From Hofstenia miamia (Eukaryota > Xenacoelomorpha > Acoela): a DNA stretch of 64,000 bases. Location: NCBI GenBank assembly GCA_004352715.1, contig SCFE01000121.1, forward strand, positions 381,365-445,364, written 5' to 3'. Of this stretch, positions 25,180 through 39,059 are shown piece after piece. How positions within the stretch are numbered: position 1 is the stretch's first letter; each line of letters starts with the position of its first letter. A model generated the notes under the pieces. It saw only the letters and a program-made list of their open reading frames with translations, did no database searches and was not told the origin of the DNA. A program made the translations under genes and the position numbers.

Positions 25180-25697
25180 ATGTTAATCATTTGCTTTGCA
25201 TTGCTCTTTAAACTCATTCAATCTTGTCGCCTAACCTCTGGAGATGCTGTACCATATGAGTTTAATTGCAATGGTTGTATGGAAGGTTATTTGTGCCCAA
25301 ATGCTACATGTTTGCCATTTGAGAAAGTGAATAATAACGTTAGAGATTGCGGAGCTATAGCAGATGAGGATTTTCTTAAGTGTGAAAGTGGAAAAGCTCA
25401 GTGCTTAAATTTCAACAACATTTGTATAAGGATAAAACATTTTTGCGATGGCAATTCTGACTGCCCAAATGGCACTGATGAGGAAAATTGCAGTAAATGC
25501 GCAGCAATTGATTGCAGAAACACCATTTGCGGTGATAACTCAACATGCTCTTGTGCGCCATTTAGAAAGAAGTGTGAAGTGGTATTCAATGAAGAAATTG
25601 GTCCATTTCGTAATTGTTTTATGCTTCAATATGCTGCTTGCCAGAAAAAAATGACATGTGGTAAAGAATGTTATGACTGCTCTGAATTTTATTGCGG
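25180..25697 (+). CDS. duplicate of receptor exon 1 (probable assembly copy)
   Basis: Identical base for base to 24029-24546 with the same donor site. Because intron sequence on both sides is also identical and the block is bounded by N, it most likely represents the same exon twice. If it were real, the gene could have alternative or tandem first exons with identical products. Confidence 0.6.
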
Positions 25698-26248
25698 GTA
25701 TGTTCTTTAAATGCAAAAATAGCAGTAAAATTTAGAAAAAGATTTATATAATTCAGCAAATTCCTGAAGGATAGAATTTTTGGCAATATTAAATAAATAA
25801 TCTTAAAGTAAAATTTGAAATGATTTCAGTCTAATATCAACTATAATCCATCACTGACATACTGCATAGAATAATGCATATCAATTATAATATATATATA
25901 TATATATATATAATTTAAAATCACCTATGAGCAAAATTAATGTCATATTTTGACTTTTTAGATTGAATTATAATCAGTCTCACCTTTATCTAAATAGGCC
26001 GTCTTTTTGGAAAGCTATGATCTGAATAAAACTACTTCTCTAAAGTTTATATATATATTTGCAAATTTTAAATAGGATAGTTAATTAATTAACTTTGACT
26101 AAAAAATATATTTTTGGTAAAACACTTTTTTGATCTCAACTGTATTAATATATAATAAAAACAATAAAAGTATCTACTAGACACTCTAATTGAATTGATT
26201 ACTTACTTCCTGATTACACTTGCAATAGCTACAATTTTTTACAACATT

Positions 26249-28899
26249 ATTTAAGCATGTATATTAGCAATGCACTGGCAATAATAAATGTGATATCAAA
26301 GCAATTTATTGAAGGAATTCCATAAAGATTCTATGATATATTATATATAATATTCTTTTTCTAAATATATAAAGTCCACTACACAAAAATTATTAATCTT
26401 AGCTTTTGCAATATGGCGGCTAAAATTCTGCTGTTTATTATTCACACTCGTATCTTTATAAATATGTTTTAAACTATAATGAACAACTGCTAAAAATACA
26501 AGATATTATATGTGATGATAGATTTCTAGCCATTGGTGATATTTACTTTGCTTCAAGAACCTGCATTTAATCAGCAAAATTATCATTTCCAGGCCAAAAC
26601 AAAAAATTTGTTTAAGGTTTAGAATTTCAGAAAATTCTTGAATAAAAAATCTCAAATTTATAATCTTGAAACAATTGCAAATAATATATATACCAAAATC
26701 TTTCAATGCTATTTTGAATAGAATTGATTCATGTTATTAAATCCAATATTATTCCAAAGTATCCCGTCTGATTTTAACTTTTGATTACAATATTCTTGGT
26801 ATCATTTTTAAAAAATAATGCTTACTATAATCCAAATAAAAACCCTTCATATTGGTGTATACAAATCTAGGGCCCCTATATATATATATATCACAAAAGT
26901 AGGAAGTCATCACCTGCAGAGATATTTAGTAAACACAGATGCTGCATGACATTTCAAAACAAACATTTTTTGCTATTCAGAGTTAGCTGGGAAATTTTAA
27001 AAGATGGTTATGTTTTGTGTAACATCTTCCTTATGTATATGCCTGAACTTATTTACACTCAAGTGTAAATCAATAATAATGTCAATAGTCAAATAAAGGG
27101 AATAGCAAGTGTTTTATCCTTCACTAATACTGCAGAAGAGTGAATTCTGCTCTGGAGAGGCAGTTACGTTTTAGAAAATACTCCTGTTTAGAAGAGTCAT
27201 GGAACAATTTAATGCAGCAAAATCTGAGATAGAAATTGCATTTGAATAATGTAGAATCACAGGTTGAATCCAGAGAGAACTATGCCAGAGGACTTCATGT
27301 CAAAGCAGAAGGTCATGAGGTGAAAATTTACTAGATCAACAGTGATTCTAACTAAGTAACAAGAGAACATGATTAAACCAAAGCTTTTCCTCTATTTTCA
27401 GATACTTAGGTGTGTCTTATATACAATGTCTACTAACAATATGTACAAACATACAAACAAATAGTCACTAGTAAACACTAAAAGAGCGTGAGCTGGCTGA
27501 TACTAGTAAACAGTACCTGTGGAAGCTACAATAAATTGTAATAGGGAGATCTTAATTGCATTTTTTATTGCCTTAGTAATAGTCATTTTGCTGAGTGTGC
27601 TACTGTCAAAATTCTATTCTCTTACCGCAGCAAAATTTTTATATTCATAGGAGCACTCTTAAAATCACAGTGCCCTTAGGAAGATTGCTTGGATTTTTGG
27701 CAAAATCATTAATTTTTTAGCACTGAAAAAAATTTCTAAAGACTTGCCTTTGAAGAATTATTCCAAGTACTTTGTAAAATTTATCCAAAAAAGCATGTGA
27801 TATGTCAAAGAATTACTAAAGTTCTATACCAAAATTGTGTCTAATTTATGTTCATTTGTTATAACATCATTCTTAATTAAAGATTTTTAAATATCAATAT
27901 TTTGAAATAATATATTTATGAAAAGTAAGTAATTTTTAAACATTTTGCCTAAAAATTTAGCATCTCAGGTGTTTGATATTTTGAAATGCATTTCAACATG
28001 GCAATTAAAATTTTAAGTACACTAGGAAATCAACATATTTCTCCTACTAAGCAGTAAGGAATAAATTAAAATGATCAGTGCAAGCTTTTACAAGGATGGC
28101 TTTGTGTCATTTGCCAAAATGAAATAGAGCATTATTTTATTTAATAGTTTGTCCCTGAGCAGGTAATGGTCTTGTGCAGGAACATATGTTACACAGGGTG
28201 CATTTAACTTAAGTGTTTTGCTCTAGGGCAAAGGCTAACATCTGATTAATGATTTATATATTAAAAAACACTAATAGGTAGTTAATATAACTAAGCAGAT
28301 TTTTTTGTAAATTTGAAAACTAAATTTAATTCCTAAATTTCAGTCAATCAAAATATAACATTAAATTGTTTATGAGTGATGTGAGATTCAACACTTAGTC
28401 ATCACAGGATTTAGAAAGAAGTTAACTACAATTTGCTAGTTTAAGTGCTAAGGCCACATGCCTCCCACAGCATACTGTAATTTAATTTAAACATTTAAAT
28501 GTGAGGGTTGTGTCATGAGTTTTTTTGGCATCATTTAATATCACTTTGGCTTCCAACTTAACAGAATGTATTTCTTCTTCTTGATTGAGATAATCAAACA
28601 TTTCTATTTACATGGTAATGTGATTTTAATTTATGATCAATTTTAGGTTGCAGATCACACTAGATATTTCTATCAGAGTTGTTTTTCTTGAAATATGTCA
28701 TAATGTTTTCCATATTGCTTCTGTTCTCTTAGTGCTATCATGAGCATTATCTTAGAAATAATGTCAGATGTATGTGCTAAAGAAGTATTAAGGTTTGTGT
28801 CAGGAAAGAAGAAATTGAATATTGCTGAGAGTGACTGAAGGGAGTGATGTCCTTTTATAAAAAAAATACTCTTGATATGATCAGTTGTTTGATCATTTC
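26249..28899. other. receptor intron 1: no exon seen
   Basis: AT-rich intronic sequence. A GCAATATGGCGGC motif like that in family A lies at 26408. Bases 27250-27535 are a family C copy. No open frame with LDLa-type cysteine spacing was found here. Confidence 0.45.
27250..27535 (+). repeat. family C repeat copy 2
   Basis: Shares with 13733-13925 the order GTAGAATCAC, GTGATTCTA, TATACAATGTCTACTAAC-type segment, GTCACTAGTAAACACTAAAAG, CTGGCTGATA and GCTACAATA. It is longer because of inserted sequence near 27290-27340. Confidence 0.5.
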
Positions 28900-31800
28900 A
28901 TCTGGATTATTAATAATAGTGCACATCTTTATTATGATTTTGATTCAATTAGATACATAATAAGCACAGATGTTTTCTTTCCAGTGGCTAAACTATCAGA
29001 ACAGTTGGGCCTGTAAACTTGGTAAGTGAATTTACTGTGCTCTTGAAAATGTTTGTTCTTAGTTCATCCATTTGATTTTTATCAGTTCACCATGGTGAAA
29101 ACATTTTAGTTTGGTTTTAGTGTCTACCAATAGGTGGTATTGATTATGATTATTTATGAGTTTCTTGATAGTGTCTTTGAATTGATAGTTTTTAAAAGAG
29201 AAAATTGCAGGATCCTTTTTATGCCAAGATATATGTTTTGTATTCCTCAATTGACATATTTAATCTTTTGTTTTTGTGTAAAGGGTAATGAGTAGAATTC
29301 CAAAGATCAAATGTGGTATAGAGAAAGAATTTTCTTTTGTGATTTTTTGTTCCAATAATGACTAGTTGCCATGAATAGAGTTGATTTCTGTGGTGCATAA
29401 AAATTATGGAGAATTTGAGTGATTTGTAGTTGAGAAGATCTATAATTTCTTAGTTGCACATATGTTGAATGCAAAGCAGTTGATTTGGGGACATGACAGC
29501 TTTAAACTGGGGTAGCTTTGCATTAAGAAGTTCATTTTATACATTCAATTGAAGATAGGTTTGCTGTGTGAGATTCAATTGAAGTAATGTTAATTTGTGA
29601 CTTGTCTTTGAGTATGTGTTTTTCAATTAGCAGTTTGGAAGCTTCTGCTCTGATCCATTGAGGTTCAGTTTTTGTCAGTTTCTTGTTGACAAATCTTTCC
29701 AGTTCTTGTTGAATTTCAGGTGAGAAGAAGACTGTTGATTCATGCAGTAGACTTTCTTTTTCAAGAGGGAGATTGTTGCCTTTACTCAGAGAAATATTGT
29801 TTTGATGGATACAAAATCACCACCTCAATTACAGGCTATTTCATTGGCTTCTAAAATGCTGCATGTCAATTCAATGTAGTTGTTGCTTAGGTAGTTAAAG
29901 AGTAGATATTGTAGTTTCTGCACATCTTTTTTTATTTAAGATAATTAGAGTTGTCAGAAATGAACATCCATTAATATAGAGTGCTTCTGTTCTACTCCAC
30001 ATGTTAATCTCATTTTCAGAGCTCTGTAACATGATGGGTGAAAGTTAGCCTAGGGCATTTATGAGTTACATAACATACTTTTCAAAATGATCAACTGTCA
30101 TTGTTTGTGCATTTAGATGCAAATTTGAAATTTTTAATTCAATTAGGACCAAGTTTTTTGCTTTCTCTGAATTAGTAAATATTTTGCATTTTCAAATTCA
30201 GTATCTCTGGTGAGTTGGATGAATGTTTTTTTTTGAGATGCAGTGAGAAAGATAGTAAGCAACAATATGACTGAGTTTGTCTGGATATAATGTATCAGCT
30301 GTGACAAGTCAATGTGAAGTAGGGGTGTAGAAGTTTACCACCTACTTCAGATATTGAGTTTTTGGGTTGGAAGAACTGCTTGTCTTGTCAGCTGCTGTAA
30401 GAGGATGTGGATCTGCTGGTGGGTGATTTTGCTTGAGAAATCATTTTCTATGATGTAGAAGGTAACTATATGTTTCCCATCCCTTTAGCTGCTGTGGATA
30501 TATTAACTGTAGAGGTATAAAGAGGATTTTGAGATGTCTAGGTATCCTTAATTGAGGAGGACATGCTGATAGAGATATCCCAATTAGTGTCTAGCATGTC
30601 ATGTGTGTCTGAGAAGGATCTACTGATAGGCATGAATAGCTTTGGTCATTTTCATTTTTCTGCTCTAGAGGTTTAAATTTAGAATTTTGAGTAGTATGGA
30701 CTGGTATGTTTTTGATTATTTATATTTTACTGACTACTTCTTTAGTCTGTGTGCAGATTTAAGGAAAAGAATTGAATTTTTGTTGGTGCTCTTCCTCAAA
30801 AGAGTCTTCTTCAATGGGTTCAAGACCAGGAGTCAGGTAAAGTTTGTTATTTTCATTTTGAGTAGTTCAAATTTTTCAAATTTATTAAAACCTATGCTTT
30901 CCATATTTTTCTCCATTCATCTATTGTTTATAAATTGAGTAAGCTTTTTAGATTTAAGTTTGTAGTTATTATGTGCTAAGGCTATTGTAATTGATAATGG
31001 TCATTCCCAATTGTAAGTTAACCTTCATAATTGTTTTTTGTTGTGTACAGAGCCTAGGGTTTACATATAAACTTTGTCTCCAACTTTATGTGTTTTGATA
31101 TATAAGAATGTATTAAAATAGCATTGTTGCCTCATAGCTAATCAAAATTCTGTGGTTAGAAGACAAAGCATTTAGAAGGTCAAATTCTTTGAAAAAAATT
31201 GTCAAGAAAACAAAGGTTAATTGTAACAAATGACATTCTGGGTTGTCACAAATTACTCTAAGAACAATACTACTGTGATTTGAAATAGCTGCAGTAAATA
31301 ATTGGCCATCTTTTTTCACTAGGGTCCATTTTGCACCCCAGGTGTGCACACATGTAACAAAAATGTGTTGGTCATTTAAGGGTTAATAGTGTTTGATTCA
31401 CACATTAAGCTGTGCCATCAGCTTGTGGTTGGTTGATAATGTTGTGGGTGTAAAGGATTATATCTTTTCTGGGGAGTTCTTGAAGTATATTGCTTCAAAT
31501 TCCTCCCCTTTATCAGTTATTAGTTGTTACATTGGACCAAATTTATCGCTGTTCCAGTATTGTGATAGTGCTTAGCCCCTTCCCCTACAGTGAAACATTG
31601 CTTAGTAATGCTACATTTTTGGAATTAACACTGTATTTATTAGTGATGATATAATTAACTTGATATCAGATTTATTGCAAATTTGAATCAATATCCAGTG
31701 GAAAGGCTCTATTCTTAAATTCACATTTATTGTTATTCTTTACTGTGCTCTAATTAATGAAAAATATTTTTAGATAAAAATTCATGGCCACATGTGATAT

Positions 31801-32600
31801 CATATGGCAATGGTTGCTTTTCAGGAACAATTATTTATACATTCTGTTGGAATTTTATGTTGTGGATTGTGAGTAGTGTATTTCATAGAATGTCTTTGAT
31901 ATTAATCTAATCCCCTGAATCATTTATTAGTCTGATTTTATCCTTCTTGATATCATCACTTGTTCATTTAATTTGTGAGGCACAGGTATCAGACATGTTG
32001 ATAAGGGATGATCATGTCTTGACCATAGGTTTAAAGTTTACAATGTTTATTGTTATTGGAAATAAATTACATTCCATTAGGTCATTTACAATATACATGT
32101 TGTACTTGGTCTTGCTGTGGTGCCTTGTTAGTTTCAATTTTCATTGTATTTAGCTTTCTAATTTCTCTGCATTCCCTGCAGTGTAAAAACCTTCATCAGA
32201 TATGATGTACATGACTGTTTTGCAATTGCTTTGGCATGATTGGTTTGCTCACTTATTCTTAGCATAGTTGATTACTATTTTTCATTGAAAACTTCTTGAG
32301 TAGATTTGCCTTTAGTTTTAGTTGTTGTATTGAAAAGTGGAGGTTTACCTGCAGTTATTTCCCTAGAGACAATAATTTGTATGTTTGTCATAGTCAACTT
32401 TAGATTCACCATTTAAATTTAAATGGATTTGGAGAGTGGGGCCCTTCAAGAACAGTGGTAACTGTGTTCTATTGTTTTCTTTCATGTCATTCTGTTGCAG
32501 AAGGTAGGTTTCAAAAATGTATTAGCCACTCCCTTAAATTTCAGTCTTTTATTATGACATCATCCCCAAAATAGTTAAATATAAATTATTTGCTAACATT
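28900..32600 (-). pseudogene. decayed LTR-retroelement pol with integrase; possible downstream ORF
   Basis: On the minus strand, ITDKGEEFE (31493-31520), NQPQADGTA (31412-31438) and VNQTLLTLK (31376-31404) reproduce the core of a Ty3/gypsy-type integrase. These are the second catalytic aspartate, the HPQADG-like motif, and the segment with the final catalytic position, although the frames differ and stops intervene. Further protein-like pieces follow downstream on the same strand, for example EIQQELERFVNKKL near 29690 and TPGLEPIEEDSFEEE near 30810, which suggests a third ORF. A hydrophobic leader-like stretch near 30280 would fit an envelope-like gene, but this is only a guess. I found no clear reverse transcriptase or LTRs. 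The element is dead and lies antisense in receptor intron 1. Confidence 0.5.
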
Positions 32601-35600
32601 ACATTTATTTCAATTAAGAAATTGTAACAAATAAAATTTATCTGTTAACCTTTGGATGAATGGTTGAGGAGAACTTAGTTATGTCCTATAAGAAGATTTA
32701 AATTACAAGCTACTTGTTTGCCATAGTCAAATTATTAAACAAGGTTTTACCCATTTAAAAGTTAAATTGAAGAAACCTGATTTTTGAACTTGGAAAAGCA
32801 ACAAAACTTTCAACAAAGCAGAAATGAAAAAAACAAGAAAACACTACAGGAAAGTTTGTTAATATAAAGTTCTCAATTTATTGACATTAAATTAGCTAGC
32901 TTAACCTCTTAACTTTCTCTGTTTGAATTGAATATTTTACTTTTAACTGTTCCTAAACTTATTTGGGATTCCACTTATTACTTATATGATTTTGTTATAT
33001 ATTTTATTTGATATTTTTCCTCTCATTTAATTACCTTTGTACATGTACTTTGTTATTAAATAGTGTTAATATTGAGTTATACAATTAGAATCAAGTTATA
33101 TTTATGCTATCATATTTTATCTTTGTTAAATTGATTAAGATAGATGCAAGTCTAAGTAATTTAGATGTTTGGGATTAAAAAAGTTTTCATCCTAATTCTC
33201 AGTGTCATGACTGATGTTGCTGACAAGGCCATTATGCATCCTAGGTTAAATTGTAGGCGTTTTTCTTGCTTACACTTTCTGTACCCTTCATATGTAATAA
33301 CATTAGTAAGAAAGTATACAAAAATAAATTCAGAACATTTATATGTAATAGTAATCATTCCCTGTTAATGCCTGGTTGTGATCAGTGAAATACAACTCAA
33401 TGAGAAATAAATAATTGTTCATTATTTTCTTGAATTATACTTTTAATATGTCATGCATTGGTATTAATGGTATTGAAGTTGTTAAATTAAGATCTTCTAT
33501 TCATTTTTTACTATTTTAATAAATGAGGAAACTTAGCTTTTACTTACTTTGTTACCACACTTCAGTTAAAAAAATGGTCATTTATTGAGTGGAAAACTGC
33601 AATCTTAAAATGTCATTGATCCTGGTCAAGAAACCATATAAAAATCTTTGTCAACTTAAAAAACCTAGAGTAACAATAATTATTCTAAAAGTATATTACA
33701 AAGGTGTTGTCTAACTAATTAATCCCCTTTTTTCACTAAGAACAAATTATCTATAATTAGTCCCAACAAAGTTAAGTAAATGTAATAAACTATAGTCACA
33801 AACTAGTTGTTGAGCAGCATAAAATCAAATCATGGTAAGGCTATCTAAAACACATCCACAAGCATAACTCTGTGATGGGGTTCTCACTCTGCTTCTTCCT
33901 CTCCCACAGCAGAAATTATCATGAAACAATACTTTGCCATAGAAGAAAGGGATGATATCAAAATAGATAGTTTCAATTAGAATAGGCAAAGCAAGACTAG
34001 AACTGAGCCATGGTAATCCTAATGTACACAATCCCATTGTCTACATATTTGTAAATAATGCTACTTCAATTACTCCTGGGGACTAGACCAAAGTACCAGA
34101 AGCATATAAGGTTCTAATGAAATTATAAGACATAAAGTATGTCAAATATTGGTGTAAAGTATTGCAGCATTTTTGGAAAGTTTCTAAGTCATTTCCTCAT
34201 AAAGTATCAAGTTTGGAATTAAATTTCTGCAAAATATGCTGTTCTTGAGTGGCTAACATTTGGTGCAGCTCAATTGCTGTGTCTTTATGAATTACACTTA
34301 AGGGAGTGGTTGGTGATGAGATTGACTAAGCATCTTCTTCTAGATATTTAATTTTGCTGTATAATTCTAGTCTTTCAAAAATTTTAATTTTGTGAAAATG
34401 TTAATATAACATCCTGTGAGTTCAGGCATATCAATTTTCATTGAATTTCCTTAGGGCAGACAGGTTGGGCATTAAGGTAATTGAGGCTAAGAGAGAAGTA
34501 CATTTTTGCTTGCCTAGTACATAAACCTTTGAATCTTAATTGAAGATAAATAAGAATTGGAATAATTTACAGCTTCAGAGATGCATGACTTAGTTATCTT
34601 TGATAAAGATAAATTACAAAAAGTTTTAGCATTTAGCATTTAGTATTTCTCTGACATTTATTAGCTTAAGATTTGAAATTTAGAAACAACTCTGAAAATA
34701 TTTCTCAAATTCAAGCTTAACGATTTAAGCAATTCTGAATCTAGTAGAAATAATTTTTTGAATGACATTTTTAATCTTCAAATTATCCATTAAACTGTGC
34801 CTGCTAGACATTTTAATTAAGTAGATTACTTTCTCTCTGATATAACTAATAATACATGTAACTCTTCTATGTTTAAATATTTAAGCAGTAATTATTTTTA
34901 CATATACATTAGCAATTATAGATTTGTAATCAAAATGAAAATATATATTTTATTCAATTGATTTCATCATGATTTTATGCAATATTATAGTAGAAACTTG
35001 CTAATAAAATGTGTTTTTTGGAAAAAAATTAAAAATCAAATGTCTTGAAATTGTGAGGCTATATTTTATATTTACTATAGACTCCAAATATCACAATGCT
35101 TTTTCTGTAGATAAAACAGTTTGGTGACACAACCATGATTTTCATGACCATGATTGATATTAAAATTTAAACTTATTCTATTCATTGTCACAACTAGGCT
35201 TGCATTAATGGAATTTTCAATGAGGAAAATAAAAGGGAAAATACAGTACTATGTATCATTGCAATCCGTCATGAGAATGAGGTTGTAAATCCAAACAAAT
35301 AATTTTGATTGACAAATGTAAAGAAATATTATTGATGAGGCTTTTCTTTTATTATTTTCAAAAAATTTTAATACTCTCAATATTTGAAACTTTGCAAAGA
35401 TTCTTGAACTCACTTTGATCACTTTAATTTCAATTTTTTATTAAAATTTTCTCTATTCTTTCAAATTTTCTCTGAATTTCTATATATATATATATTTATT
35501 TGTGCTGGATATTTTTCAGAAAATATATACTGGGCCCCAGCAAAACTTCTGGCACTGGGTATATGCATTTTGAAAAAGTCTGAGTTCAAGCCCAATTTTT

Positions 35601-35999
35601 TGTACATAATCTTATATGGTGTCTTCATTGACAGATATATCAAATAAATGTGTGTTTATGTAGGTACTGTATTCTTATAATGGTATATCTGCTATTTTCT
35701 TGCATTTTATTTGGCATTTCAGTAGGATAATCAGCACTCATATCAAGGGTGATGCTAGATATACAATTTTCATTTTGTAATTCATTTGAGCATTGTCAGT
35801 TGCTTCCCAGAATTATTCAGAAATTCTTAATGCAATGAGTATTTGCTTATGTTGTTCTGATATATCAAATGTTGAGGTGATACATTCCACATCTATAGCA
35901 AGGTGTTTCTTTGGATTTAGGAGCTTACCAATTTCATTTATTTGAAAAGTTTCTGTCATAAGCATTTTCTTACATAACTCAGTTTAATTATCTGTGGTG
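32601..35999. other. no gene seen (intronic, AT-rich)
   Basis: No supported frame. A 32-bp segment at 33873-33904 recurs inverted at about 37937-37968 with one mismatch. Short TA tract at 35481-35494. Confidence 0.4.
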
Positions 36000-37990
36000 G
36001 ATCCAAGCTGTTGTGGGATAATTTCTTCTACATCCAATTTTATTGATTCTTCTACTGGAATGTTTTCTGTAGTTGTATTTCTTGATTTGAAACTTTTTGT
36101 ATTTGATGGTTTTCCAAATTTCTCAAAATTTTCTGTTCCTATGACTGCTTGCATTTTTGGTGATAACCTGAGTGTAGATTCATTTAACAATTGTTCTTCA
36201 TTTTGTAGCTCAAATTCTGATTTGGTTTTATTTAAACTATGCAAATCAACCTGTCAACCTGTTTTGTCCTTCCTCACAAAGGATTCTTTCATTTGATTTA
36301 TTTTGTTGAATGAACATTTGGGATATATATATATATATCTTTGTATTTTGCTACTGTTTTTCTATTCCACTCTTATCAAATTAAAAGCAGTAAATTATTT
36401 TTGTTTCCAACATGTTGAAGGATCATTGCTTTATTAGCATATCCATTGTTATCCACAGCTGCCTTTGAACAATTTTTGAGTTTGTTTTACTTTTAACACC
36501 TCAAATATACTTCCTATTGCTGCTTGATAAGATTTGTAATTGTAAGTGGCATATGTGTGCAAAATTTTCAGAAATTTTCTTCCTCTGTGACTTTTTATGG
36601 TTAATCTAGTAAGGAAATTTTTATCCTTAACTTAGTTATTCAAATTGAGAGTTTATCTATTTGCTTCCTATCATGGTAGTTTGCTAGTATCCAGACAGCT
36701 TGCTTAGGCTTGGTGTTACATGTGATTATATCTTTAAGTATACGTTTTTTTGATCAAGCAATGTTTTCATTTTTTAAAAAATTCTGTATTTCTTATGTTG
36801 GATGTTCCACATATGGGTGATATTCTTGATTTCTTGGCTAAATTTCAATTTCTTGCCAATATTCATCAATTTGTTTTTCAACTTTTATGATCTGCCATGT
36901 AAAATTGATTTAATTTCATATGGATTGGCTTTGCATAATTGTTAATGAAATATGTATGTCAGGTATCTTATTGAGTTTGCTGATATATACCTGTTCTTCT
37001 ATATCTACTTTGTATGAATATGTCAAATGCCAATGTTGGTTCTACCAAGTTAGTAATGTTAGTGATGGGATTAGTTGATTATAGTTCATTTTGGCTGCTC
37101 TTTATAAACATTTATAGACATTTTAATCTTACAAGCACTTTATTTTCATAATAGTTTCCTTACTAAGAAGTCATTGTGTGATTGAATTCTCTTTGTACTA
37201 AGCTGTGATGATATTGATGCTTATCTCTTTTGTTTTCACTAGTCTGAACATTGTTTCTTAGGTTGCACCTGAATTTTCTATCTTTTATCTCTTCTTTCTT
37301 AAGAAATATATCATCAGTAGGTTCCCATGTTTTATATTCACCACTGGGAGTTTCTAATATTAGAATAACTAGATCTCATTCTTTCTAGAACAGTTCTCTT
37401 TGCTCATACTTGGCATTGGACAGTGTGCCTAAAACAGAGTTATTTTCATTCCATATTTTCTCCATGGCTTTCAACCACATTGGAAAAGTTGGCTAAAGGA
37501 GACCCATCCATTTGTGTAAATATGTTTTCAACAGAGAAATGTTTTGTTGTTTGCTCAGCAGTCTCTTTTTATCAGATGTCAGCATTATGAGGAGATTCTA
37601 TTAACTTAGCCATTTGAGATTGTGGAATGTTAATGAATGTCATATAGGAGATTCTCTTTGAAGATGATAGTTTTGTTGATGACTTCACACTAAAATGAAT
37701 AGTGTGAAGTGCATATATGCCACTTAAAACTTGCATGCCACTTGCATTCAATTATGTTCTCAGACAGCACATGAAATAGTAATTGTTTGACTGATCTGTT
37801 TAAAATAGAATTATAAACTCTAGAAATGTCATGGTTCAGTTCTATACTTGCTTGCCTACCATACTCTAATACTATTTATTTAAGTTTTGTCCCTTTTTCT
37901 TCTGTGGTAATTTGTTTGACAAAGATGGCCACATAAGGAGAGGAGAAAGCAGAGTGAGAACCCCATCATGAAGTTGTGGTTGTTAATGTA
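36000..37990 (-). pseudogene. decayed unrecognised coding sequence
   Basis: Several stretches on the minus strand read like protein across short distances: the 86-codon frame at 35984-36244, ETPSGEYKTWEPTDDIF near 37340, FTQMDGSPLANFSNVVESH near 37470 and NHDISRVYNSILNRSVKQ near 37800. They are broken by stops and frame changes. I do not recognise the family. Length, strand and position suggest an old mobile element or a retroposed gene, possibly part of the same element as 28900-32600. Confidence 0.35.
36321..36340. repeat. (TA)n tract
   Basis: Ten TA units. Confidence 0.9.
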
Positions 37991-39059
37991 TTTTCTATAA
38001 TTCCATTATTTATTGGGTTTGCTACTCTTTGACAACTTTATGAAGTGACTGCATTTTATTGTATTAGTTTAACTTTGACTGTGCTGATTATTACTTAAAT
38101 ATGGCAGTGATTTTTAAATTAGATCACTTCACTATGGATTTATTCTAGAAAGTTATTGGTAATCAAATTTATTAAAGAAAACAATGATTTTTATGGTATC
38201 TTGACCTAGTCCAATAACATTTTAAGAACATCAATTCTAACTTGATTAACAAGTGTTTACTAATTTAACTGAGACATTTAAACAGTCTAAGTAAGCTCAA
38301 ATTACTTGTTTAATAAAAGAGTGAAATTTTAATAAAGGATTTGTAGAAATTTAACAACAACTTCAACTACTTTATAGCAATTCTAAGAGTGCTTAAAGTA
38401 TATAGAATACAATCATTTATTCATTAATTGAAATTAACTTCATATTCAAAACTGGGCAATCCTTAAAAATGATTATATCATTAAATATAAATATTTCTGA
38501 ATTAGAATTACATGCATTTTGCTAACTTGTTACATGCAAAAAGGCAATGATAATGTAAGCAAATATAAACTCCTATACATTTCAGCCTAAAGGGAAGGAT
38601 GAGCTTGGTCTACAACATCAATTATCACTCTGGGAATTTGGCAGATGCATTACTAATCCCAAATGTTTATAATGTTTAAGCTTGCACCTATCTTGTATAA
38701 TTTAATAAATATAAAATATGATGGTGTACCTGAAAAATAATTCTAAATTGCATATCTAAAATCAAACCTCTACAGAGAAATAATATATTGTGAGAATTGT
38801 TATAATAATTTCAATATAAGAATAGTTGGAAGTAGAATATTGACTTTGAATAAACACTTGTAAATCTGAAAATTAGAAAAAGTGAAAATTCTTGATGCAA
38901 ATTACTGCAAATCATACATTTTATTTTTGGAAAAAAATATATAAACACACAACAACTTCATGTAATTTTTAACAAGATAGACAGTAACACTTCTTTTCCA
39001 TTCTCCAATTAGTTAGAAAATGGTCAGTTTAGCAAATGTTGCAAAATTTTAACATGCTT
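37991..39059. other. no gene seen (intronic)
   Basis: AT-rich, no supported frame or named repeat. Confidence 0.4.

Larger units (their letters stand above)
23969..26248. repeat. exact 1129-bp direct duplication bounded by N bases
   Basis: Bases 23969-25097 and 25120-26248 are identical, including exon 1 of the receptor gene and flanking intron. A single N stands at 23968 and at 25098, exactly at the edges. Identity across noncoding sequence and the N boundaries make an assembly duplication (two haplotypes or an unmerged overlap) much more likely than a real tandem duplication. Confidence 0.85.
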
